A stretch of DNA of 64,000 nt from assembly GCF_025717065.2 (NCBI RefSeq), contig NZ_JAOVZO020000014.1, positions 62,001-126,000 of the forward strand. Direction: 5' to 3'. This document shows positions 16,801 through 23,974 of the stretch, one piece after another; positions within the stretch are counted from its first letter, which is position 1, and every line of letters starts with the position of its first letter. Below the pieces are notes generated by a model. It made no database searches and was not told the DNA's origin. It saw only the letters and a list, made by a program, of their open reading frames with translations. The DNA is from Tahibacter soli. Its GTDB lineage: Bacteria; Pseudomonadota; Gammaproteobacteria; Xanthomonadales; Rhodanobacteraceae. The position numbers were made by a program, and so were the translations under genes.

Positions 16801-19340
16801 GCCGGCCGGTGCGCGGCATCGACGTGACGTTCGACGCGCCCGCGAGCGGCGCCGGCGCGACGCTGTCGGCCACGACCGCGACGACCGACGCCGACGGCGT
16901 CGCGCGCGTCACCGCGCGCGCCAACGCGACCGGCGGCGCGTACGCCGTCACCGCGACGGCGGGCGGCCTCGCCACGTCGTTCGCGCTGCGCAACGAGGCG
17001 ATCGACCACGGGGGCCTGGAGCTGCGCGTCACCGTCAGCACGTCGCCGCCCCCGACCTGCGGCACCGCGACCTCGCTCGACGCGCCGGCCGGCACCGCGC
17101 TCAACTACTGCTTCACCGTCATCAACCGCGGCAGCGTCACGCTCAACCACCACACGCTGACGATGGCGACGTACGGCAATGCGACGCAGTACCAGCTGCT
17201 CGGCGCCGATCGCTTCTTTCATCGCCTCGAGCACCCGCTGGCGCCGGGCGAGACGTATCGCTACAACCGCATGATCTCGGTCGGCGGCGACACGCAGGCG
17301 CCGAAGTTCACATGGACCGCCGCGGCGAACCGGCCGAACTACGAGGTCACGCCGAACTCGGGCGTCGCGTTCACCGACATCAGCGCGACCGGCGCCGACG
17401 TGTCGTCCGGCGTCTACGAGGGCCGGCCGCTGTACGACCTGCCGTTTCCGATCACGTACTTCGGCCAGACGTTTCTCGACGGCGTCGGCATGGCGTGCAT
17501 CAACAACGCCGGCACGATCAAGCTGCAGCGCGGCGCCGGCGACGGTGCGTGTCCCGTGCCGACGCTCCTGACCGTGCCGCCGTTCATGGGCGACAACCGC
17601 GAGGTCGCGGCCGAGGTATCGGTCTATTTCGACGGCATGAACTACGTGCTGCCGTACTGGGACAACCTCGGCCCGAACGGCCACGTCTACCATCAGACCG
17701 TCGGCACGGCGCCGAACCGCCGCTTCATCGTGCAGTGGCACGAGAAGGACCACGCGAGCTTCCCGAACCCCGCCGGCGGCATCACGTTCCAGGCCGTGTT
17801 CGAGGAAACCACCGGCCGCATTCACTACGTCTACAAGGAACTGAACTTCGACGTCGTCGCGTCGCCGAATCCCGACAACGGCGGCTCGGCGAGCGTGGGC
17901 CTCGTCGACTTCGGCACGTACGCCGATCCGCCGCAGTCGATCCAGTACAGCTACGACAGCCCGGTGCTCGGCAACAATACGTCGATCACCTGGACGCCGA
18001 CCGACGTGCCGCACTACGCGTCGGCCGACGTCGCGATCGCGGTGGGCCGGCCGAAGATCACGCTCGACCGCGAAAGCGTCGCCGCGAGCGTCGCGCCGGG
18101 CGGCGTCGCCGCGCAGACGCTCGTCATCGGCAACGCCGGCGACCTGAACCTCGACTGGTCGCTCAAGGAAGCCGCCGCGCGCGGGCATTTCCCGCCCGAG
18201 GGCTCGGTCTTCGTGCCGACCCCGGTCGACCAGCTCGTGCCGCCGGCGGCGCTCGCGGGGCCGTATCGCGCGGCGCCGCCGGCGCGCGACGCCTCGCTGT
18301 TCGCGGTACCGGCGTACGGCGTCGCGTACGAGTCGGGCTACACGTATCCGGTGAGCTTCGACGCGGCCGATCCGTCGCAGTTCGTGCAGTCGTACGGCAC
18401 TGCCGCGCTCGGCCAGATCTACGGCGGCGATTTCGTCGGCGACGATTTCACCAGAATCTACATGTACAACAGTGCGGCCGACAGCGACTTCACGTTCGCG
18501 ACGTACGACCCCACCTCGCGCGAGTACACGGTGATCGCGGCCGACCCGCAGGTGAGCGCGCCGCAGGGCTGGGACAAGCCGCCGTACCCGCGCTGGGCCG
18601 GCATGGCGTGGGACCCGGCCACCCGCACGCTGTACGCATCGACGACCGGCGGGCAGTTCTGCTCGGCCGGCAATGCATCCGACCTGTACACGGTCGACCC
18701 CGCGACCGGCCGCGGCACGCGCGTCGGCGCGATCGACACCGGCAGCCCGCTGTGCATCGCCGACATCGCCGTCGCGCCGGACGGCGCGATGTACGGCGTC
18801 GACACGATCGGCAACGCGCTCGTCGCGATCGACAAGACCACGGGCAAGGCCGCGTACGTCGGTTCGCTCGGCTTCGACCTCATCAACAACGGGCCGCACA
18901 GCCTCGACTTCGACGACGCGACCGGCACGCTGTACCTCGCGGCCGGGCACCTGTACAACCTCGGCGGCGGCGGCATGTTCGCGATCGATCTTGCGACCGG
19001 CGCGCCGTGGCGCATCGGATCGTTCCCGATCGAGCCGATCTCCTCGTACGGCTACTTCTCGATGTACGCGATGAGCATCGCGACGACCGGCGGCGCATGC
19101 GCCGATCCGTCGCAGGTGCCGTGGCTGTCGCTCAACCAGGTCGGCGGCCTCCTGACGCCGGGCTCGCACACGCCGGTGGAACTGCGACTCGACGCCGCGG
19201 GTCTCGCGCCCGGCGACTACCGCGCGCAGCTGTGCGCGTTCAGCAACGACCGCAGCCGCGCGCTCGTGCGCATCCCGGTGTCGCTCACCGTGGGCGAAAC
19301 GAACGACCGGATCTTCGCCGACGGCTTCCAGTCGCCGTGA
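13878..19340 (+). CDS. Giant secreted delta-60 repeat protein with Big-1 and InlB-type repeats
   Basis: This 1820-residue exported protein has a signal peptide ending near AHAF (about residue 37). Seven delta-60 repeats (DGKVLVAG-type strands followed by LNADGTLDTTF-type strands) span about residues 50-378. A GCGGT-containing InlB B-like repeat follows (about 385-452), then seven more delta-60 repeats (about 465-790), two more InlB-like repeats (about 798-942) and a Big-1 immunoglobulin domain (about 945-1038). A large C-terminal region holds PITYFGQTF, ITFQAVFEETTG and ASH-like segments. It ends NDRIFADGFQSP, a tail seen on other secreted proteins here. It is probably a cell-surface or extracellular adhesion/binding protein. 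The peptidase gene begins 61 bp downstream. Confidence 0.85.
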   Translation: MHNDLHTAAPPRRRDAARDRLRRYAGRALAALALACGTAAHAFSPYADGIVTSVAVQPDGKVLVAGAFSTINGVARSHFARVLADGNLDTAFVNVATDQANAVAALPDGRALVAGAGVNGKGGLLRVNADGTVDTSFVDAFTTGSSFENRIKVIHPLANGKILVGGVFGGVGGEPRNRVARLNADGSLDLAFVPAATITGDVYSLAGEADGRVLVGGQNFFARLMPDGSADTATPVPDVLANVIAGLVVQPDGKFVVGAWNALSMNGTTYGHLVRMNVDGTVDPTFVPPALAGVYGPIARRADGRLMVPNGFGGLLRLLPDGAPDTTFGDFNAGGQSIGALAVQPDGKTVIGGAWANINGLPRGRLARVHADGRLDNGAAGPLRVTAAATNGTISPSGTLFVDEGTRREFTIAANPGFALATIAGCGGTRVENVYTTGYIWGDCTIVATYIDEDDVFFDPDTNGSIDAVALEPDGRIIAGGTYSRIGGLPRQSLARLEPRRGNAESAYPQSEGNVYALARQPDGATLVGSQVGLVRVRADGTVDATFQAQILGTVYAAAVQADGKIVIGGAFQVVNGVEINRVARLNADGTLDTTFDPGAGASTTVYAVVAEPGGKIVIGGGFTAYNGTAKRGLARLNADGTLDATFPAAGGAVYALYRYEDGRYLIGGQANINLGDGTPVDSRLVRMLPGGTRDIAFEATIGSPVRAIAVQADGKVLVGGEFANANGQPRARLARLTAEGALDAAFNVPLNNRATAIAVQADGKIVVGGWFTTVGAYNRRGIVRLTADGGIDVAAFTVTPYAAANGTITPNVPQSVGPGGTTQFTIVPDAGYVIGTVTGCGGTLDGLVYTTGPVTSHCTVTADFLLDTVTYTVTPAAGAHGALSPATPQSVLFAQTANFAVTPDAGYFLATIGGCGGTLAGGTYTTGRILGDCTIDAVFDRVGTVTVAAGGAQITAVGTGFAAPLAVRVNDTQGRPVRGIDVTFDAPASGAGATLSATTATTDADGVARVTARANATGGAYAVTATAGGLATSFALRNEAIDHGGLELRVTVSTSPPPTCGTATSLDAPAGTALNYCFTVINRGSVTLNHHTLTMATYGNATQYQLLGADRFFHRLEHPLAPGETYRYNRMISVGGDTQAPKFTWTAAANRPNYEVTPNSGVAFTDISATGADVSSGVYEGRPLYDLPFPITYFGQTFLDGVGMACINNAGTIKLQRGAGDGACPVPTLLTVPPFMGDNREVAAEVSVYFDGMNYVLPYWDNLGPNGHVYHQTVGTAPNRRFIVQWHEKDHASFPNPAGGITFQAVFEETTGRIHYVYKELNFDVVASPNPDNGGSASVGLVDFGTYADPPQSIQYSYDSPVLGNNTSITWTPTDVPHYASADVAIAVGRPKITLDRESVAASVAPGGVAAQTLVIGNAGDLNLDWSLKEAAARGHFPPEGSVFVPTPVDQLVPPAALAGPYRAAPPARDASLFAVPAYGVAYESGYTYPVSFDAADPSQFVQSYGTAALGQIYGGDFVGDDFTRIYMYNSAADSDFTFATYDPTSREYTVIAADPQVSAPQGWDKPPYPRWAGMAWDPATRTLYASTTGGQFCSAGNASDLYTVDPATGRGTRVGAIDTGSPLCIADIAVAPDGAMYGVDTIGNALVAIDKTTGKAAYVGSLGFDLINNGPHSLDFDDATGTLYLAAGHLYNLGGGGMFAIDLATGAPWRIGSFPIEPISSYGYFSMYAMSIATTGGACADPSQVPWLSLNQVGGLLTPGSHTPVELRLDAAGLAPGDYRAQLCAFSNDRSRALVRIPVSLTVGETNDRIFADGFQSP

Positions 19341-19401
19341 ACCACCGCGCCGCGCACCGCGACAGCGGCGCGCGGCGCCCTCGAATGCTACGGAATACAC
19401 C

Positions 19402-22356
19402 ATGAAACTTTTCGCATTCCGAACACTGTGCGCCTCGATCGCGCTCGCGTGCGCCGCGGGCGCGCCGGCCGGCGCGGCCACGCCCGACGCGCTCGCCGTG
19501 CGCGAGGTCGACGCGTCGCCGGTCGGCCGCTATCTCGTCACGTTCGACGAGGCCGGCCTCGCCGCGTACACCGGCGGCGTGCCCGGCTACGCGCGCACCG
19601 CGCCGTTCGACGTGCCGTTCGCGCGGCACGCGCTCGACGCCGACTCGGCGCCGTCGCGCGCCTACCTCGATCATCTGAAATCGCGCCGCGCCGCGCACGT
19701 CGCGGCGATCGAAGCCGCGCTCGGCCGCGGCGTCGCCGTCGCGTACGAATACGCGGTGACGGAAAACGGCGTCTCGGTCGCGCTGTCGCCCGGCGAGGCG
19801 CGGATCGTCGCCGGCCTGCCGCACGTCGCGCGCGTCGCGCCGGTGCGCGTGCATCCGCTCTCGTCGTACCGCGGCCCCGCGTTCATCGGCGCCGACCGCG
19901 TCTGGAACGGCACGTCGCTGCCGTTCGGCGCGAGCGCCACGCGCGGGCAGGGCATGCGCGTGGGCGTCATCGACAGCGGCGTCGACCGCGCGCACCCGTC
20001 GTTCGGCAACGACGCCGCGTGCGGGTTCTCGGCCGCGGCGCCCAAGCTCGTCGCGCGCGACTGCGTCGCCAACGACGGCGTGCGCTGCACCGGTTCGAAC
20101 CCGGCGCCCGAAACCGGCGTCGGCCACGGCATGCACGTGGCGTCGACCGCGGCGGGCAACGCGATCGACGGCTCGGCCGTGCCGGCGCCGATGCTGCCGG
20201 CCGGCTGGGCGATGTCGGGCGTCGCGCCGTGCGCGCAGGTGGTGAGCTACAAGGCGTGCATCGCGACCGGCTGCTACGACGACATGCTGCGGTCGGCCGT
20301 GCAGAACGTCATCGCCGACGCCGTCGACGTCGTCAACTATTCGATCGGCCCGCGCTGCGGCGGCGGCGATCCGTGGAACGACTCGGCGCACTTCCTCGCC
20401 GCCGCGACGAGCGGCATCGCCGTCGTCGCGGCGGCCGGCAACACCGGCGCCGAGTGCGCCGTGCCGACCGGGCTCGTCGCGAATCTCGGTCCGTGGGTGA
20501 CGACCGTCGCCGCCTCGACGCACGACCGCTTCCTCGGCCCGCTGCTGACGGTAACGGGACCGGGCGAGCCGTCCCCGCTCCTGAGCGACATGATCCTGAC
20601 GCCCGGCAGCGCGACGCTGCCGCCGCCGCAGACGATCGACCGGCCGCGCGCGCCGCTGCGGTTCTACGCCGGAAACCCCGGCGCGTGCACGGCGGACGGT
20701 GGAATTCCTGCCGGATATTTCAACGGATCGATCGCGATCGTGCGGCGCGGCGGCTGCAACTTCGGCGAGAAGATCGCGAACGCCGCCGCGGCCGGCGCCG
20801 ACGCGACGATCGTCGTCAACAACGTCGATACGAACTTCACGATGGCGACCGACGGCGCGCCGGCCGGCGCGACCGCGTACAGCATCTCGTCGCTCGCGAT
20901 CGCCGACGCGCTCGTCGCGTTCGTCGGCGCGCACGTCGACGCTCCGGGCCCGGCCGACCGCGTGTTCGCCGACGGCCTCGAACCGGCCGCCGGCGCGCGC
21001 GGGGACTATCGGCGCCAGGGCCTGACCGCGCGCCAGGGCGACGTCATCGGCAGCTTCAGCCTGCGCGGGCCGGTGCCGGCGCCGCTCGAGGATCTCGCCA
21101 AGCCCGACGTGTCGGCGCCCGGCGTCGACATCTACGCGGCCACCGACCCCGCGTCGGGCGACTACGAAATCCTGAGCGGCACGTCGATGGCGAGCCCGCA
21201 CGTGACCGGCGCGACGGCGCTCCTGCGCGCGTTGCATCCGTCGTGGTCGGGCGGCGAGGTGAAGTCGGCGCTGATGACGACGGCGGTGCCCGGCACGCGC
21301 GAGAACGGCACGACGCCGTGGACGAGCGAGGACGTCGGCAGCGGCCGCATCGACGTCGCCGCGGCGGCGCTCGCGGGACTGACGTTCGACGAGACCGATG
21401 CGAACTACCGCGCCGCGAATCCGTCGGGCGGCACGCTGCCGATCAAGGCGCTGAACCTTGCGAGCCTGCGCGACATGCAGTGCGGCGAGTCGTGCACGTT
21501 CACGCGCACGGTGCGCAACCGGCTCGATGCGACCGGCACCTGGACGGTCGAGTTCGACCAGCCCGCGCAATACAGGCTCACGGCCACGCCGTCGACGTTC
21601 ACGCTCGCGCCGGGGCAGACGCAGACGCTCGCGTTCGAGGCGGAAATCGTCGACGTGACGCAGCCCGGCGCGCTGTCGTTCGGCAGCGTGCGGCTGCGCG
21701 AGAAGGAAGGGCGCTCGCCGGTGCAGCACCTGCCGGTGGCGGTGCGCGGCAGCGCCGTGTCGGTCGACTGCGCGGGCGGCTGGTGCAACTTCCGCATCGA
21801 CGCGTTCAGCGCCGGCTACAGCGCGATCGGCTGCGAGCCGCGCTGCAATTTTCTGTGGGCGAACCGTTTCTCGCCGCCGGCCTCGGCGTATCCGATCACG
21901 CTGACGTCGGCGACGTTCCTCACCGGTTCGCCGAGCTACGTCGCGCAGGGCGACCGCTACGACGTCTACGTGTACCAGGACGACGACCGCGACCCGTCGA
22001 ACGGCGCGACGCTGGCCGGCTCGTTCAAGAACTACGTCGTATCGACGGCCGGCGCGCGGCTGCGCACGGTGACGTTCGCGCCGCCGATCGTGCTGAACGG
22101 GCCGGGCGACGTCGTGATCGCGCTGGCGAGTCCGACCGGCACCGGGCCGCGACCGGCGACCGGCGAGCTGTCGGTGTTCCGCCGCCGCTCGTACGTCGGC
22201 GACTACGCGGGCGAAGACCCGAACCTCGCGACGGCGAACCTGCGGCTCAATCCCGAGGCGATCGGTTCGAACGCGAACTGGGTGATCCGCGCGCTCGGCA
22301 CGACGGCCGGCGGGCAGGCGATCGCGCTCGGCGGCGAGGCGCCGGTCGAGCGCTAG
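19402..22356 (+). CDS. Secreted subtilisin-like serine protease (S8) with PA insert
   Basis: The 984-residue protein has a signal peptide (cleavage near GAAT, residue about 29), an inhibitor I9-like propeptide, and a subtilase domain with the catalytic triad D191 (GVIDSGVDRAHP), H242 (GHGMHVAST) and S595 (LSGTSMASPHVTGA). A PA domain is inserted between H and S (IAIVRRGGCNFGEKIANAAA, about residues 445-465). The insert ends with DRVFADGLEP (519-528), a motif usually found at protein C-termini in this group. Fibronectin/beta-sandwich regions follow the catalytic domain. It lies downstream of the delta-60 protein in the same direction and may be co-transcribed, perhaps processing it or shared substrates. 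Confidence 0.9.
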   Translation: MKLFAFRTLCASIALACAAGAPAGAATPDALAVREVDASPVGRYLVTFDEAGLAAYTGGVPGYARTAPFDVPFARHALDADSAPSRAYLDHLKSRRAAHVAAIEAALGRGVAVAYEYAVTENGVSVALSPGEARIVAGLPHVARVAPVRVHPLSSYRGPAFIGADRVWNGTSLPFGASATRGQGMRVGVIDSGVDRAHPSFGNDAACGFSAAAPKLVARDCVANDGVRCTGSNPAPETGVGHGMHVASTAAGNAIDGSAVPAPMLPAGWAMSGVAPCAQVVSYKACIATGCYDDMLRSAVQNVIADAVDVVNYSIGPRCGGGDPWNDSAHFLAAATSGIAVVAAAGNTGAECAVPTGLVANLGPWVTTVAASTHDRFLGPLLTVTGPGEPSPLLSDMILTPGSATLPPPQTIDRPRAPLRFYAGNPGACTADGGIPAGYFNGSIAIVRRGGCNFGEKIANAAAAGADATIVVNNVDTNFTMATDGAPAGATAYSISSLAIADALVAFVGAHVDAPGPADRVFADGLEPAAGARGDYRRQGLTARQGDVIGSFSLRGPVPAPLEDLAKPDVSAPGVDIYAATDPASGDYEILSGTSMASPHVTGATALLRALHPSWSGGEVKSALMTTAVPGTRENGTTPWTSEDVGSGRIDVAAAALAGLTFDETDANYRAANPSGGTLPIKALNLASLRDMQCGESCTFTRTVRNRLDATGTWTVEFDQPAQYRLTATPSTFTLAPGQTQTLAFEAEIVDVTQPGALSFGSVRLREKEGRSPVQHLPVAVRGSAVSVDCAGGWCNFRIDAFSAGYSAIGCEPRCNFLWANRFSPPASAYPITLTSATFLTGSPSYVAQGDRYDVYVYQDDDRDPSNGATLAGSFKNYVVSTAGARLRTVTFAPPIVLNGPGDVVIALASPTGTGPRPATGELSVFRRRSYVGDYAGEDPNLATANLRLNPEAIGSNANWVIRALGTTAGGQAIALGGEAPVER

Positions 22357-22375
22357 CGCAAGGGACGTTGCGGTG

Positions 22376-22411
22376 CGGCACCGGCGTGCCATCCCCTCCG
22401 CGCCGGTGCCG
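22376..22411. terminator. GC-rich hairpin between convergent genes
   Basis: CGGCACCGGCG (22376-22386) pairs with CGCCGGTGCCG (22401-22411) across a 14-nt loop, 20 bp after the protease stop. It could end plus-strand transcription, but no T tract follows. Confidence 0.4.
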
Positions 22412-22436
22412 TGCCGCGGCGGTCTTGCGGACGAAG

Positions 22437-22463
22437 AACCGCCCGGCGTCGTGCCGGACGGTT
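22437..22463 (-). terminator. Hairpin terminator for the minus-strand delta-60 gene
   Basis: Read on the minus strand, AACCGTCCGGC and GCCGGGCGGTT form an 11-bp stem (one G-U pair) with a 5-nt loop, followed by TCTTCGT. It sits 15 bp past the delta-60 stop codon at 22478. Confidence 0.5.
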
Positions 22464-22477
22464 CGCAAACCCCGAAC

Positions 22478-23878
22478 TCAATCCCCGAGGCGATCGGCGA
22501 AAATCAGATCGCCGTCGAGCCGCACCGCCGCGAAGTCGAGCAGGTTGGAGCCCGTCGTGCGCGCGCTCTGGCCCGTGATCACCGGCTTGCCGGCCTGCAG
22601 CACGAGCGCGGTCGAGTCGCTGTAGATGCCGTTGGGCGCGAGGTCCACTTCGAACTTGCCGTTCGTGCCGAAGCTCGTGTCGGCGCTGCCGTCGGCGTTG
22701 GTGCGCAGCGCCATGAAGCCCTGCTTCGATTTCGGTGCCGCGTAGCTCACCGAGAACACGAGCTTGCCGTCGCTCTGCAGCGCGAGGCCCGACACGTAGC
22801 GGCCCCACGCGCCCGGCACGAGATCGACGTCGCGCCAGCCCGGCGTCGCGGCGCTGCCGAACGACGGATCGTCGGTGCCGTCGGCGTCGAGCCGCCCGAG
22901 CGCGACGTTTACGCCGTTCTCGTCGGTGTTGTAGTACGCGCTGACCGTGATGCGGCCACGCGCGTCGAGCACGAGGTTGTCGACGCCGTTGTAGGTCGAC
23001 GCGGCGTGTCCCGGCGGCGTGAAGCGGCGCATGCCGCCGCCGGCGAACGTCGGGTCGAGCGCGCCGTCGGCGGTCAGGCGCGTGACGTGCGCGTCGTACG
23101 TGAAGTCCGGCGTCGCCGCCTGGCCCGTGACGAGGATGCGGCCGGCGGCATCGAGCGTCAGCGTCGTGAAATACGTGCTGTTCGCGCCGGTGTCGAGCGT
23201 GACGATGCCGTTCGTGCCGAACGTCGTGTCGCGCGTGCCGTCGGCGTTGAGGCGCGCGAGGATCGCCGAATCGAGGCTCGGCGTCGCGCGTTCGCCGCCG
23301 ACGATCACGCGGCCCGCGGCGTCGATCGCGAGACCGTGCAGAAACACGCCGGGAATCAGCGCGATGCCGTCTTCGTCGAAGGTTGCGTCGAGTTCGCCGT
23401 TCGCGCCGACCTTGAGCACGAAGCCCGTGAGCGGGCCGAACGCGTTCGCGCTGCCGGCGACGACGATCGAGCCGTCCTCGAGTACGCGCATCGCCTCGAT
23501 GATCTGCTGCTGGTCCCCCGGCACGAGGTCGGGGTATTCGTGCACGCCGGGAATGCCGTCGAGATTGCCGAACGCGGGGTCGGGCGTGCCGTCGGGCAGG
23601 AGGCGCACGAGCACCGCGCGCATGTGCGGGTCGGGGTTGTTCTGGAAGATCTTGTTGCGCGTGCCGCCGACGAGGATGCTGCCGTCGGCCAGCACCGTCG
23701 ACACGGTCGTGCGGAATTCGTGCGCCTGCACGCCGTCGGGCAGGATGAAGCTCGTGCCGCCGGTGCCGAACGCGGGATCGAGCTGGCCGTCGGCGGCAAA
23801 GCCGGGGGATGCGGCGGCGGCGAAGAGGCCGCAGATCAGGACGGCCAGGGTGCGGCGGTGCGGGGTGTTGCGATGCAT
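22478..23878 (-). CDS. Secreted delta-60 repeat protein (single seven-repeat unit)
   Basis: The 466-residue protein has a signal peptide (TLAVLICGLFAAAASPGFAA) and then seven delta-60 repeats: LADGSILVGG, LEDGSIVVAG, DAAGRVIVGG, DAAGRILVTG, DARGRITVSA, QSDGKLVFSV and QAGKPVITGQ. These alternate with ADGTRDTTFGTNG-type strands. It ends DGDLIFADRLGD, a variant of the IFADGF tail. Seven repeats match one set of the giant protein at 13878. A GGAGGAA site precedes the ATG. It lies just downstream of its own CadC-like regulator on the same strand. The molecular role is unknown; beta-propeller binding proteins are a reasonable model. Confidence 0.85.
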   Translation of the reverse strand: MHRNTPHRRTLAVLICGLFAAAASPGFAADGQLDPAFGTGGTSFILPDGVQAHEFRTTVSTVLADGSILVGGTRNKIFQNNPDPHMRAVLVRLLPDGTPDPAFGNLDGIPGVHEYPDLVPGDQQQIIEAMRVLEDGSIVVAGSANAFGPLTGFVLKVGANGELDATFDEDGIALIPGVFLHGLAIDAAGRVIVGGERATPSLDSAILARLNADGTRDTTFGTNGIVTLDTGANSTYFTTLTLDAAGRILVTGQAATPDFTYDAHVTRLTADGALDPTFAGGGMRRFTPPGHAASTYNGVDNLVLDARGRITVSAYYNTDENGVNVALGRLDADGTDDPSFGSAATPGWRDVDLVPGAWGRYVSGLALQSDGKLVFSVSYAAPKSKQGFMALRTNADGSADTSFGTNGKFEVDLAPNGIYSDSTALVLQAGKPVITGQSARTTGSNLLDFAAVRLDGDLIFADRLGD

Positions 23879-23974
23879 CGGGTGTTCCTCCGGATCGGGT
23901 TCGACGACCCGGCAAGCGTCGAAGGAAGTTCCGTGTCACGCATACCGAACCCGTCAAAGCCGCATTCGCGAAGG

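Noticed and set aside
11426-19405. A 2659-codon open frame on the plus strand spanning the regulator and delta-60 gene
   Set aside because: It is a shifted frame over two clear genes, arginine-rich and without motifs.
13743-19481. A 1912-codon open frame antisense to the giant delta-60 gene
   Set aside because: High GC at third positions keeps antisense frames open. The translation is Arg/Ala/Asp-rich with no domain, and it crosses two well-supported genes.
19285-22392. A 1035-codon open frame antisense to the protease
   Set aside because: No motifs, Arg/Ala-rich; the protease on the other strand has a full catalytic triad.
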